62,333 nucleotides of DNA, taken from the NCBI GenBank assembly GCA_027044945.1, contig JALUBK010000048.1:1-62333 (forward strand). Direction: 5' to 3'. Below are positions 25,723 to 34,079 of this stretch, in pieces. Positions within the stretch are counted from its first letter, which is position 1; each line of letters begins with the position of its first letter. Origin of the DNA: Campylobacterales bacterium (GTDB lineage Bacteria > Campylobacterota > Campylobacteria > Campylobacterales > JALSKU01). The position numbers were made by a program, and so were the translations under genes. Under the pieces are notes generated by a model. It was not told the DNA's origin. It did no database searches and worked only from the letters and a program-made list of their open reading frames with translations.

Positions 25723-26799
25723 ATGAGTGCAACAAAAGTTTTAGATATCGTTAAGGCAGGAGTTTTAAGCGGAAAAGATTTACAAAATCTTTTCCAATTG
25801 GCAAAAAAAGAAAAATTTGCAATACCTGCTGTAAATGTTGTGGGAACCAATTCTATAAATGCTGCTTTAGAAGCAGCTAAAAATGTTAATTCTCCTATTA
25901 TTATTCAATTTTCAAATGGCGGAGCATCATTTGTTGGAGGTAAAGGTATAAGTGGAAATAAAGCAAGTATATTGGGTGCAATCAGTGGAGCTATACATAT
26001 TCATACTGTCGCCGAAGCTTATGGTGTGCCGGTAATCTTACATACAGATCATGCAAACAAAAAACTTCTTCCGTGGATAGATGCACTTTTAGATGCAGGC
26101 GAGCAACATTACAAAAGAATTGGAAAACCTCTTTTTAGTTCTCATATGATAGATCTTTCTGTTGAATCGTTGGAAGATAATATTTCTATTTGCGAAAAAT
26201 ATTTAAAAAGAATGAGCAAGATAGACATGACTTTGGAGATTGAATTGGGCGTTACAGGCGGAGAAGAAGACGGTATTGACAATAGCGATATTGACAATTC
26301 AAGGTTATATACTCAACCAGAAGATGTAGCTTTAGCTTATGAAAGACTTAGCAAAATAAGTGATAATTTTACAATAGCAGCATCTTTTGGAAATGTTCAT
26401 GGTGTTTATAAGCCAGGAAATGTAGTGCTTACTCCAAAAATTTTAGATAATTCTCAAAAATATATAGAAAAAAAATATAAAACTTCTCAAAAACCTGTTA
26501 GTTTTGTGTTTCATGGAGGTAGTGGTTCAAGCTATAAAGATATTCAAGAAGCTGTTAGTTATGGTGTGGTTAAAATGAATATTGATACTGATACACAATG
26601 GGCTTTTTGGGAAGGAACAAAAAAATATATAGAAATCTACCACGATTATTTGCAATCCCAAATAGGAAATCCTGACGGGGAAGATAAGCCAAACAAAGGC
26701 TATTATGACCCTAGAAAATGGTTAAGAGCTGGAGAAACATCAATGATTGAAAGACTTAAAATTGCATATAAAGATTTAAACTGCATTGATAAAAATTAA
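25723..26799 (+). CDS. fba: Fructose-bisphosphate aldolase, class II
   Basis: This zinc enzyme splits or forms fructose 1,6-bisphosphate in glycolysis and gluconeogenesis. The 358 residues show the zinc ligands in HTDHANKKLLPW, the ELGVTGGEEDG loop, FGNVHGVYKPG and FHGGSGSS, plus NIDTDTQWAF. Length and motifs fit the class IIA form. It lies just after the PEB4-like gene, and the following PLP-enzyme gene overlaps its 3' end by 14 bp. Confidence 0.96.
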   Translation: MSATKVLDIVKAGVLSGKDLQNLFQLAKKEKFAIPAVNVVGTNSINAALEAAKNVNSPIIIQFSNGGASFVGGKGISGNKASILGAISGAIHIHTVAEAYGVPVILHTDHANKKLLPWIDALLDAGEQHYKRIGKPLFSSHMIDLSVESLEDNISICEKYLKRMSKIDMTLEIELGVTGGEEDGIDNSDIDNSRLYTQPEDVALAYERLSKISDNFTIAASFGNVHGVYKPGNVVLTPKILDNSQKYIEKKYKTSQKPVSFVFHGGSGSSYKDIQEAVSYGVVKMNIDTDTQWAFWEGTKKYIEIYHDYLQSQIGNPDGEDKPNKGYYDPRKWLRAGETSMIERLKIAYKDLNCIDKN

Positions 26800-27715
26800 A
26801 AATTCGCCTGTAAGTCAAATTGATTTTTTTGGATTTGATTTACTCATTAAAAGGGATGATTTGCTTCATCCCGATTTCACAGGAAACAAAGCAAGAAAGT
26901 TTGCTTATTTTCTTGAAAAAGATTTGGGAGATATAGACAAAATTGTTTCTTTTGGTTCCAATCAATCAAATGCCATGTATTCACTTTCAGTTTTATGTAA
27001 ATTAAAAAATAAAAAATATGAATATTATACTCATCATATATCTTCATTTTTAAAAGATAATCCTGTTGGAAATTATAAATATGCATTAAATAATGCAATG
27101 GATATAAAATTATATAATGATTGCCCCTATTCTTTTTTGAAAAATAATAGAAATCTTTTTTCAAAAACAAGAAAAATTGGTAAAACTTTATTTATTCCAG
27201 AAGGTGGAAGATGCGAAACTTCAAGATATGGCATCAATCAATTAGCATTAGAAATAATAAATTACAAAAAGATAAAAAATATAAAAGATTTATTGATATT
27301 TTTACCTTCAGGAACTGGAACAACAGCACTTTTTTTACAAAAATCATTACTATCTAACAATGACAATAGTAAGGTTTTGACAATATCTTGTGTTGGCTCA
27401 AAAGATTATTTAAAAAAAGAATTTTATTCATTAGAAACAGACAATGCTTATCATCCTAAAATTTTAGATACAAAAAACAATTATTTTGGTAAATTAGATT
27501 GTCAATTATATAAATTTTGGATAGAATTACAAAAAGAAACAAATATTGAATTTGATTTACTTTATGACCCTATAGGATTAAAAAGTTTATTTGAATTTTT
27601 GAAAAACAAGAAAATAAATCCTAAAGAAAAATTGATGTATATACATCAAGGCGGAATAAAAGGAAATGAATCCATGATACAAAGATATAAAAGGAAATGT
27701 TATGAAAATTTTTAG
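26786..27715 (+). CDS. PLP enzyme of the D-cysteine desulfhydrase/ACC deaminase family
   Basis: The 309-residue product carries the PLP lysine context in LLHPDFTGNKARKFAYFL, the GSNQSNAMYSL substrate loop (SNQ replaces the usual SNH) and the phosphate-cradle PSGTGTTALFL. Family members deaminate 1-aminocyclopropane-1-carboxylate or desulfurise D-cysteine; substrates vary and cannot be told here. The start is TTG inside the end of fba. It overlaps hisD by 14 bp, so the three are probably co-transcribed. Confidence 0.82.
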   Translation: MIKIKNSPVSQIDFFGFDLLIKRDDLLHPDFTGNKARKFAYFLEKDLGDIDKIVSFGSNQSNAMYSLSVLCKLKNKKYEYYTHHISSFLKDNPVGNYKYALNNAMDIKLYNDCPYSFLKNNRNLFSKTRKIGKTLFIPEGGRCETSRYGINQLALEIINYKKIKNIKDLLIFLPSGTGTTALFLQKSLLSNNDNSKVLTISCVGSKDYLKKEFYSLETDNAYHPKILDTKNNYFGKLDCQLYKFWIELQKETNIEFDLLYDPIGLKSLFEFLKNKKINPKEKLMYIHQGGIKGNESMIQRYKRKCYENF

Positions 27716-28997
27716 TATAAACGATAATGATTTTAGTGAAAACTTTGATAAACTCTTAAACAGAGGGAAAATGGATATTGAAGGTGTATCTTCTATCGTC
27801 CAAAATATATTAAATGAGATAAAAGAAGATAAAAATAGTGCTTTAAAAAAACATATTGCCAAATTTGACAAATGGACACCAAAAAATGACAATGAGCTTC
27901 AAATATCAACACAAGAGATGAAAAAAGCTTATGACAATTTGGATGACAATTTAAAAAATGCTTTACATAAAGCTTATGAAAGAATAACTTCTTTTCATAA
28001 AAAACAATTAAAAAAATCATGGTTTGATTATGAAGAAAATGGAAATACACTAGGACAAAAAGTTACTCCTGTTGAAAAAGCAGGACTTTATATACCTGGT
28101 GGAAAAGCAGCATATCCAAGTTCTCTTCTTATGAATGCAATACCAGCCATAGTAGCCGGAGTTAAAGAAATAGTAGTTTGCACTCCTACACCAAATAATG
28201 AAATAAACAGTTTGCTTTTGGCATCTATGCATTTGTGTAAAATTGAAAAAGCTTTTAAAGTTGGTGGAGCAAGTGCAATAGGAGCTTTGGCTTACGGCAC
28301 AGAAAATATACCAAAAGTTGATGTTATAACAGGTCCTGGTAATATTTTTGTAGCAACTGCAAAAAAATTAGTTTATGGTGAAGTAAATATTGATATGATT
28401 GCAGGTCCAAGTGAAATCGGTATTATTGCTGATAATTATGCCAATCCTAAATTGCTTGCTATTGATTTGCTTTCTCAAGCAGAGCATGATGAAATGGCAA
28501 GTTCTATCATGATAACAACTGATAAAGATTTGGCAATAAAAACAAAAGATCATATTTATTCTTTTTTAAAAACATTAGAAAGAGAAGAAATTGCAAGAAA
28601 GTCTATTGAAACAAGAGGTGCAATAATAATAGTTGATACAATAGAAAAAGCAATAGAACTCATGAATAAAATTGCACCAGAGCATTTAGAAATAATGACA
28701 GAAAAACCTTTTGAATTATTGCCATTTATAAAAAATGCTGGGGCTATTTTCTTGGGTAAAAATACTCCTGAGCCTATGGGAGATTATATAGCAGGCCCAA
28801 ATCATACCCTTCCAACAGGAGGAACTGCAAGATTTTATTCACCATTGAATGTAGAAATTTTTACAAAAAAATCTTCTATTATATCGATCAGTGAAAAAGG
28901 CTTACAAGAACTTGGCGAATCTTGTGCCCTATTGGCTCATACAGAAGGATTGACAGCACATGAGCGAGCAATACAAATAAGATTGGATAAGAAATAA
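27702..28997 (+). CDS. hisD: Histidinol dehydrogenase
   Basis: HisD performs the last two oxidation steps of histidine synthesis. The 431 residues include VTPVEKAGLYIPGGKAAYPSS, TGPGNIFVATAKK, the zinc-binding QAEHDEMASS and the C-terminal AHERAIQIRL. Length and motifs are standard. The rest of the histidine pathway is not adjacent, as is usual for scattered his genes in this phylum. Confidence 0.96.
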   Translation: MKIFSINDNDFSENFDKLLNRGKMDIEGVSSIVQNILNEIKEDKNSALKKHIAKFDKWTPKNDNELQISTQEMKKAYDNLDDNLKNALHKAYERITSFHKKQLKKSWFDYEENGNTLGQKVTPVEKAGLYIPGGKAAYPSSLLMNAIPAIVAGVKEIVVCTPTPNNEINSLLLASMHLCKIEKAFKVGGASAIGALAYGTENIPKVDVITGPGNIFVATAKKLVYGEVNIDMIAGPSEIGIIADNYANPKLLAIDLLSQAEHDEMASSIMITTDKDLAIKTKDHIYSFLKTLEREEIARKSIETRGAIIIVDTIEKAIELMNKIAPEHLEIMTEKPFELLPFIKNAGAIFLGKNTPEPMGDYIAGPNHTLPTGGTARFYSPLNVEIFTKKSSIISISEKGLQELGESCALLAHTEGLTAHERAIQIRLDKK

Positions 28998-29031
28998 TAA
29001 AATTTAGATTTTATAATTTATTAAGTATTAA

Positions 29032-29055
29032 TATAATAAAATATACTAAGTATAT
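29032..29055 (+). promoter_or_regulatory. Promoter -10 with overlapping palindrome before lipoprotein gene
   Basis: TATAAT at 29032-29037 is followed by the 7-1-7 palindrome ATATACT-A-AGTATAT at 29041-29055, which would straddle the transcription start. AAGGAG precedes the ATG at 29080. The arrangement looks like a repressor site. Confidence 0.45.
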
Positions 29056-29079
29056 TGTATCAACATTAAAAGGAGTTTT

Positions 29080-29646
29080 ATGAAAAAATTACTAAAGTTA
29101 ATTAGTTTTGGTTTAGTATTGCCTTTTTTTATTATAGGTTGTGCAAGTTCTATCGGGAGTTTTAATGGCAATATAAAACAAAATGTTATAAAAGGTAAAA
29201 AATTTTATACTCAATGTAATATGCATGCTTATAGAGGAAAAGTTGATACAGTCAATTATTCTGTCGGTATGTTTATACCAGTAAATAGCAAAGTAAGTAT
29301 TCTTGGTAACAATAGAAATAAGATAAAATTTGATTATAATGGTAAAACTATAATTTTAAATAATAGAAAAAAATATTCTGGTGCAAATATTAAACAAATA
29401 TTTTATCGTTATTTCGGAAAGAAAAAAATAAATCTAAACAAATTCAATAAGTTAGACAAAAAAGCTATTGAAAATGGAATAGTTACAATAGGCATGAGCA
29501 AAAAAGCTGTGCTTGTCTCTCTCGGTTATCCTCCAGCAAGTGCGACACCTAGTTTAAAATTAAACCAATGGAGATACTGGAAAAATCGTTGGAATACTAT
29601 ATTAGTTTTTTTCAAGAACAACAAAGTCGTTAGAATTAAAAATTAA
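29080..29646 (+). CDS. Lipoprotein with BamE/SmpA-like domain
   Basis: The 188-residue product has a lipoprotein signal with lipobox FIIGC at residues 17-21. The C-terminal part reads GMSKKAVLVSLGYPPASATPS then NQWRYWKNRWNTILVFFKNNKVV, the pattern of SmpA/BamE-fold proteins. The middle region is unassigned. It is probably an outer-membrane lipoprotein; a true BamE role is not shown. It is single, between hisD and the pigment cluster, and ends with a terminator. Confidence 0.75.
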   Translation: MKKLLKLISFGLVLPFFIIGCASSIGSFNGNIKQNVIKGKKFYTQCNMHAYRGKVDTVNYSVGMFIPVNSKVSILGNNRNKIKFDYNGKTIILNNRKKYSGANIKQIFYRYFGKKKINLNKFNKLDKKAIENGIVTIGMSKKAVLVSLGYPPASATPSLKLNQWRYWKNRWNTILVFFKNNKVVRIKN

Positions 29647-29659
29647 ATCTACTAATTTT

Positions 29660-29690
29660 TTGGAGAGAATTCATAAAATTTTCTCTCCAA
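29660..29690 (+). terminator. Terminator hairpin separating the lipoprotein gene from the pigment cluster
   Basis: A perfect 10-bp stem TTGGAGAGAA / TTCTCTCCAA with an 11-base loop, starting 14 bp after the lipoprotein stop. It isolates the downstream cluster from read-through. Confidence 0.75.
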
Positions 29691-29710
29691 TATACCAATA
29701 TACCAAATTA
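29687..29710. repeat. Three tandem 8-bp repeats just upstream of the pigment cluster
   Basis: CCAATATA, CCAATATA and CCAAATTA follow each other without a gap and end 14 bp before the first gene of the cluster. No other plausible control element lies between the terminator and the first ATG. Confidence 0.55.
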
Positions 29711-29724
29711 ACGGAAATTAGCCA

Positions 29725-30639
29725 ATGAAAAAAAAAGTTTTGGTGATTTATTACTCTCAAACTGGTCAATTAAAATATGTTATTGATAACTTTATAAAAG
29801 ACTTATATGATGAGGAAATTTTAGTAGATATAAGATCCATAAAACCTAAGAAAAAGTATCCTTTTCCATGGCCTTTTTATCAATTTTTTGATGAACTTCC
29901 CGAATCTGTCTATCTTGATGGATGCAAAATAGAAAAAATTGAAGATATTGACAAAGATTATGATCTTGTAATCATTGGCTATACAGTTTGGTATATGTCT
30001 CCATCTATTCCTATTGCTGCTTTTATGAAATCCGAACAAGCAAAAAAAATCTTAAAAAACAAACCTGTTGTTACTCTTGTAGCTTGTCGTGATATGTGGA
30101 TTTTAGCACAAGAAAAAATGAAAAAAATGCTTAAAAATATTGGAGCAGTCCATATCGATAATGTAGTGTTGACAGACAGAGGCGGAAGTGTTGCAAGTCT
30201 TGTAACATTACCAAGATTTTTATGGACAGGTAAAAAAAATGCTTTTTTATTTTTTCCTCCTGCTGGAATTGACGAAAAAAAGATTGAAAAAACTTCTCGT
30301 TTCGGCAAAAGACTCAAGAAGGCTTTAAAAAACAATGAAGAAAAGAGAAAAAAACCACTTCTTAAAAATCTTGGAGCAGTTAGTGTAAACGGCAAACTTA
30401 TAGCAACAGAAAAGATAGCAAATCGCAGTTTCAAATTTTGGGGCAAACTCATTAAAATAGCTGGAAAAAAATATTCAATCCAAAGAAAAATAATTATCAC
30501 TATTTATTTTATTTTTTTGCTCAGTTTAATTTTTACTGTTGTTCCTCTTAATATTATAATCAGAAAAATAGTTTATCCTTTTCAAAAAGATAAAATAAAA
30601 GCTATGGAAAAATATTACGAATTACCAAGTGGGAGATAA
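29725..30639 (+). CDS. darA: DarA-like dialkylresorcinol biosynthesis flavoprotein (aromatase)
   Basis: The 304-residue protein starts KVLVIYYSQTGQLKYV, a flavodoxin-type FMN phosphate loop, continues with KPKKKYPFPWPFYQFFDELPESV, which I recognise from DarA proteins, and ends with a membrane segment (about residues 252-276). In dialkylresorcinol pathways DarA is held to oxidise the cyclohexanedione made by DarB to the aromatic resorcinol. It directly precedes the DarB-like gene (8-bp gap) and opens the 28-gene cluster. The start has GGAA upstream. The family call rests on remembered similarity. Confidence 0.8.
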   Translation: MKKKVLVIYYSQTGQLKYVIDNFIKDLYDEEILVDIRSIKPKKKYPFPWPFYQFFDELPESVYLDGCKIEKIEDIDKDYDLVIIGYTVWYMSPSIPIAAFMKSEQAKKILKNKPVVTLVACRDMWILAQEKMKKMLKNIGAVHIDNVVLTDRGGSVASLVTLPRFLWTGKKNAFLFFPPAGIDEKKIEKTSRFGKRLKKALKNNEEKRKKPLLKNLGAVSVNGKLIATEKIANRSFKFWGKLIKIAGKKYSIQRKIIITIYFIFLLSLIFTVVPLNIIIRKIVYPFQKDKIKAMEKYYELPSGR

Positions 30640-30647
30640 GAAAAATT

Positions 30648-31793
30648 ATGAAAGAAGTTTATATCAATAAAATATCAGCATTTTTGCCAAACAAACCTAT
30701 TGACAATGATAATATAGAAAAAGTATTGGGACAAGTAGGAGATAAACTTTCAAGAGCAAAAAAGATAATCCTAAAATCAAATGGGATAAAAACAAGATAT
30801 TATGCCATAGATCCAAAAACTCGCAAAACAACTCATACCAATGCTCAATTAACAGCAAATGCTATTAAAGAACTAGAAAAACAAGGATTAAATCTTTCAA
30901 ATGTTGATCTTCTTGCTTGTGGCACCACTCTTCCTGATCAAATAATGCCAAATCATGGTTTGATGGTGCATGGAGAACTTGGAATACAACCATTGGAAGT
31001 TATAACTACTTCTGGAATATGCCTAAGCGGTATTACTGCTATGAAATATGCTTATCAAGCAATCAAAAGCGGAGAAGCCAAATCAGCAATCTCTACTGGA
31101 AGCGAAAACTCTTCGTCCGTCATGAGGGCAGAAAATTTTGAACCAGAGTTCAAAAGTAAAGTTCAAGAACTTGAAAAAAATCCTTCTATTGCTTTTGAGA
31201 AAGATTTTTTAAGATGGATGCTTAGCGATGGGGCTGGAGCTGTTGCAATGAGTAACAAACCAAATAGCGATAAAATTTCTCTAAGAATAGATAAAATTTT
31301 TATTATTTCATATGCAAATGAATTAGAAACTTGTATGTATGCCGGTGGAAATAAATCAAAAGATGGAAAGCTAAAAGGATGGAGAGAATATATACCAGAA
31401 GAATGGTTAAAATATTCTATTTTTGCAGTCAAACAAGATGTAAAACTACTTAATGAAAAAGTTGTAGAATACACAGTTGAAAAAGCTTTACAATATATGC
31501 TTAAACATAATATGTTTGATCCGAAAAAAATTGACTGGTTTGTTCCTCATTACTCTTCTGAATATTTTAGAGATGAAGTCTATAAGAAGATGATTAAAGC
31601 TTCTTGCGATATTCCGCAAGAAAAGTGGTGGACCAATCTTTCATATAAAGGCAATACTGGATCAGCATCTATTTATATTATGCTTGAAGAACTATTTAAT
31701 TCCAATCGTTTAAAAAAAGGAGATAAACTTTTGTGTTATATTCCTGAAAGCGGACGTTTTTCAACCGGTTTTATACTTATGGAAGCAGTCTGA
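30648..31793 (+). CDS. darB: DarB-like ketosynthase III forming the dialkylresorcinol ring
   Basis: A 381-residue KASIII-type condensing enzyme. The nucleophile is Cys125 in TSGICLSG, with the later His in DWFVPHYSSE and Asn in SYKGNTGSAS completing the Cys-His-Asn set. The CPC-DAR branch (DarB/StlD) condenses and cyclises two acyl thioesters into a dialkyl cyclohexanedione. The length and the adjacency to darA distinguish it from ordinary FabH (about 320 residues). The stop overlaps the next start (ATG within TGATGG). Confidence 0.85.
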   Translation: MKEVYINKISAFLPNKPIDNDNIEKVLGQVGDKLSRAKKIILKSNGIKTRYYAIDPKTRKTTHTNAQLTANAIKELEKQGLNLSNVDLLACGTTLPDQIMPNHGLMVHGELGIQPLEVITTSGICLSGITAMKYAYQAIKSGEAKSAISTGSENSSSVMRAENFEPEFKSKVQELEKNPSIAFEKDFLRWMLSDGAGAVAMSNKPNSDKISLRIDKIFIISYANELETCMYAGGNKSKDGKLKGWREYIPEEWLKYSIFAVKQDVKLLNEKVVEYTVEKALQYMLKHNMFDPKKIDWFVPHYSSEYFRDEVYKKMIKASCDIPQEKWWTNLSYKGNTGSASIYIMLEELFNSNRLKKGDKLLCYIPESGRFSTGFILMEAV

Positions 31794-32200
31794 TGGATAT
31801 AGAAAATGTTCCTCAAGACAATATTTCCACCTATGGAAACAATAAAAAAGCTATTTATGCCCGTGACAAATCCGGAAAATTATGTATCGTTGGATCTACT
31901 GGATGGAGTGCAGAAGAAATAGCAACAATACAAGCAGTTGAAGTTTTGAAAAAAAATGCAAAAAAAGCATACTATGCAGTCAAACAAGGAAAAAAATCAC
32001 CATTATATTACCATATGTATGCTATGCGTATGGATTTACAAGTGCTTTCTGAATCAACTGGTTTTTTTAAATGGCGTATTAAACTTGATTTTAATCCTAA
32101 AATTTTTCAGAAAATAAGTAATAAACGATTAAATATCTATGCTGATGCTTTGGGAAAAACTCCTGAACAATTAAAAACAATGGAAAAAACAAAAATATGA
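31793..32200 (+). CDS. Conserved small protein of the dialkylresorcinol block, function unknown
   Basis: A 135-residue basic protein without signal peptide or membrane segment. Notable stretches are GKLCIVGSTGWSAEEIATIQAVEVL and SPLYYHMYAMRMDLQVLSESTGFFKWRI. I know no domain for it. It is coupled at both ends: one-base overlap with darB and four-base overlap with the BtrH-like gene. A role tied to dialkylresorcinol formation or its transfer is suggested only by this position. Confidence 0.7.
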   Translation: MDIENVPQDNISTYGNNKKAIYARDKSGKLCIVGSTGWSAEEIATIQAVEVLKKNAKKAYYAVKQGKKSPLYYHMYAMRMDLQVLSESTGFFKWRIKLDFNPKIFQKISNKRLNIYADALGKTPEQLKTMEKTKI

Positions 32201-33204
32201 CTTCAACAACCTTTAATCATTCATATTCAGCCCACTGTGAAAGTGGAGTCATATCCTCTCTTCTAAGACATCATGGAATGAATATTAGCGAACCAATGGC
32301 TTTTGGACTATCCAATGCATTAACCTTTGCTTATCTTCCTTTTGTTAAAATGGGTGGAATGCCTTTGATCGCTTATCGAAGCATGCCTCACTCAATTATA
32401 AAAAAATTATGCAAAAATTTGAATGTAAAAATAAAAATGGAAAAATTTTCCGATCCTCAAAAAGGGACTAAGCGATTAAATGAGTTATTAGCTCAAAACA
32501 AAATCATCGGATGCCAAACTTCTGTTTTTTGGTTGCCCTATTTTCCAGAAGATATGAGATTTCATTTTAATGCCCACAACCTTATAGTGTATGGAAAAAA
32601 TAAAAATGAATACTTCATAAGTGATCCAGTTTTTGAAAATACACTTAAATGCGAATGCAAGGCTCTTACAAAAGCTCGTTTTGTAAAAGGAGTAATGGCA
32701 CCAAAAGGATTGCTTTATTATATTGACAAAACTCCTAAAAATATTGACTATAAAATTCTTATTCCAAAAAGTATTCAAAAAACTGCTAAAATGATGCTTA
32801 AAACACCAATTCCTATTGCTGGACTAAGAGGTATAAAATTTCTCTCTAAGTCTATTTTTAAATTAGAACAAAAAGATAAAGAATATGCTCGTTTATTTCT
32901 TGGACATATCGTAAGAATGCAAGAAGAGATAGGAACAGGAGGTGCTGGATTTCGTTTCATATATGCATCATTTTTACAAGAAGCTTCTGAGATTTTTGAC
33001 AATGATCAAATTTTGAAAAAATCTTCTGAAATGATGCTAGAAGTTGGTGATAATTGGCGAATGTTTGCACTTCTTATAGCAAAATCAATTAAATCAAAAA
33101 AAGATATTAACTATAAGTGCATATCAGATAAATTATTGGAAATGGCATATTTAGAATCTAAAGTTTATCTAAAAATGCTTGAATTTAACAGGCAACAAAA
33201 GTAA
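32197..33204 (+). CDS. BtrH N-terminal-domain protein, candidate acyl-ACP:dialkylresorcinol acyltransferase
   Basis: The 335-residue protein starts SAHCESGVISSLLRHHG, matching the BtrH N-terminal domain with a nucleophilic Cys14, and has the partner His in MRFHFNAHNLIVYG (about residue 128). The C-terminal 150 residues are helical. BtrH moves an acyl group from a carrier protein to an aminoglycoside in butirosin synthesis. In this cluster the same chemistry could join the aryl polyene acid to a phenolic hydroxyl of the dialkylresorcinol, the ester of flexirubins. The family is seen; that reaction is inference. Confidence 0.75.
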   Translation: MTSTTFNHSYSAHCESGVISSLLRHHGMNISEPMAFGLSNALTFAYLPFVKMGGMPLIAYRSMPHSIIKKLCKNLNVKIKMEKFSDPQKGTKRLNELLAQNKIIGCQTSVFWLPYFPEDMRFHFNAHNLIVYGKNKNEYFISDPVFENTLKCECKALTKARFVKGVMAPKGLLYYIDKTPKNIDYKILIPKSIQKTAKMMLKTPIPIAGLRGIKFLSKSIFKLEQKDKEYARLFLGHIVRMQEEIGTGGAGFRFIYASFLQEASEIFDNDQILKKSSEMMLEVGDNWRMFALLIAKSIKSKKDINYKCISDKLLEMAYLESKVYLKMLEFNRQQK

Positions 33205-34079
33205 TGATTTTCTTAAAAAATGTTACAAAAAAATTTGGCAATACAGTTGCATTAGATCAACTCTCTTTGCAAATTAAAAAGGGAATTATATTTGGATTGC
33301 TTGGTATTAATGGTGCCGGTAAAAGCACCATATTATCTATCCTTAACGGTTTGAGTGATTTTGACGAAGGTTATATTGAGGTTTTTGGGTTGAATTTAAA
33401 AAAAGAAAAAAGAAAGATAAAAGAGATTAGTTCCTTTATTCCTCAAAATTTAGCATTTTATGAAAAATTAACTGTCAAAGAAAATCTGGATTTTTTTGGT
33501 AAAATACAAAAGTGCTCAAAAGAAAATTATGAAAGAGCCATACAAATTAACTCTTTATCACACATACTCAATCAAACTGCAAATATTCTCTCAGGAGGAC
33601 AAAAAAGACGATTGAATATAGCCATAGGATTACTCAACAATCCTCGTATTATTTATTTTGATGAGCCTACTGTCGGTGTCGATCCTAAAAGTCGTAATGA
33701 AATTCTTGATTCTATCAAGCACTATAAAAAAATGGGAATTACAGTGATCTATACAAGTCATTACATGAATGAAATAGAAAAAATTTGCGATGAAGTAGCT
33801 ATTATAGATCAAGGAAAAATTATCAAACAAGATAAATTAGAAAATCTACTCTCAAACAGAAAATTAAATAAAGTGTTAATAGAAACAGTATATAATCAAA
33901 AAATAAAAGATTTAAAACTAAATTTAAAAGATGAAAGTTTAATTGAAGCAAATCAAGAAGAACTTCCTCAGATATTAAAGATATTAAATAAAAATGATAT
34001 TTTTATCAAACAAATCTATTTTGGAACAACCAATCTTGAAAAATATTTTTTAGAAGCAACGGATCAAGACGATGTTTAG
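33204..34079 (+). CDS. ABC transporter ATP-binding protein
   Basis: The 291-residue ATPase has Walker A GINGAGKST, the signature LSGGQKRRLNIA, Walker B IIYFDEPTVG and the switch His in IYTSHYM. It belongs to the drug/lipid exporter type (DrrA/NatA-like). It overlaps the preceding stop by one base and the permease gene by 8 bp, so the pair forms one exporter, probably for the pigment or its dialkylresorcinol part. Confidence 0.92.
   Translation: MIFLKNVTKKFGNTVALDQLSLQIKKGIIFGLLGINGAGKSTILSILNGLSDFDEGYIEVFGLNLKKEKRKIKEISSFIPQNLAFYEKLTVKENLDFFGKIQKCSKENYERAIQINSLSHILNQTANILSGGQKRRLNIAIGLLNNPRIIYFDEPTVGVDPKSRNEILDSIKHYKKMGITVIYTSHYMNEIEKICDEVAIIDQGKIIKQDKLENLLSNRKLNKVLIETVYNQKIKDLKLNLKDESLIEANQEELPQILKILNKNDIFIKQIYFGTTNLEKYFLEATDQDDV

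Noticed and set aside
29979-30500. 173-codon minus-strand frame opposite darA
   Set aside because: Low-complexity hydrophobic shadow; the plus-strand frame carries the flavodoxin motif.
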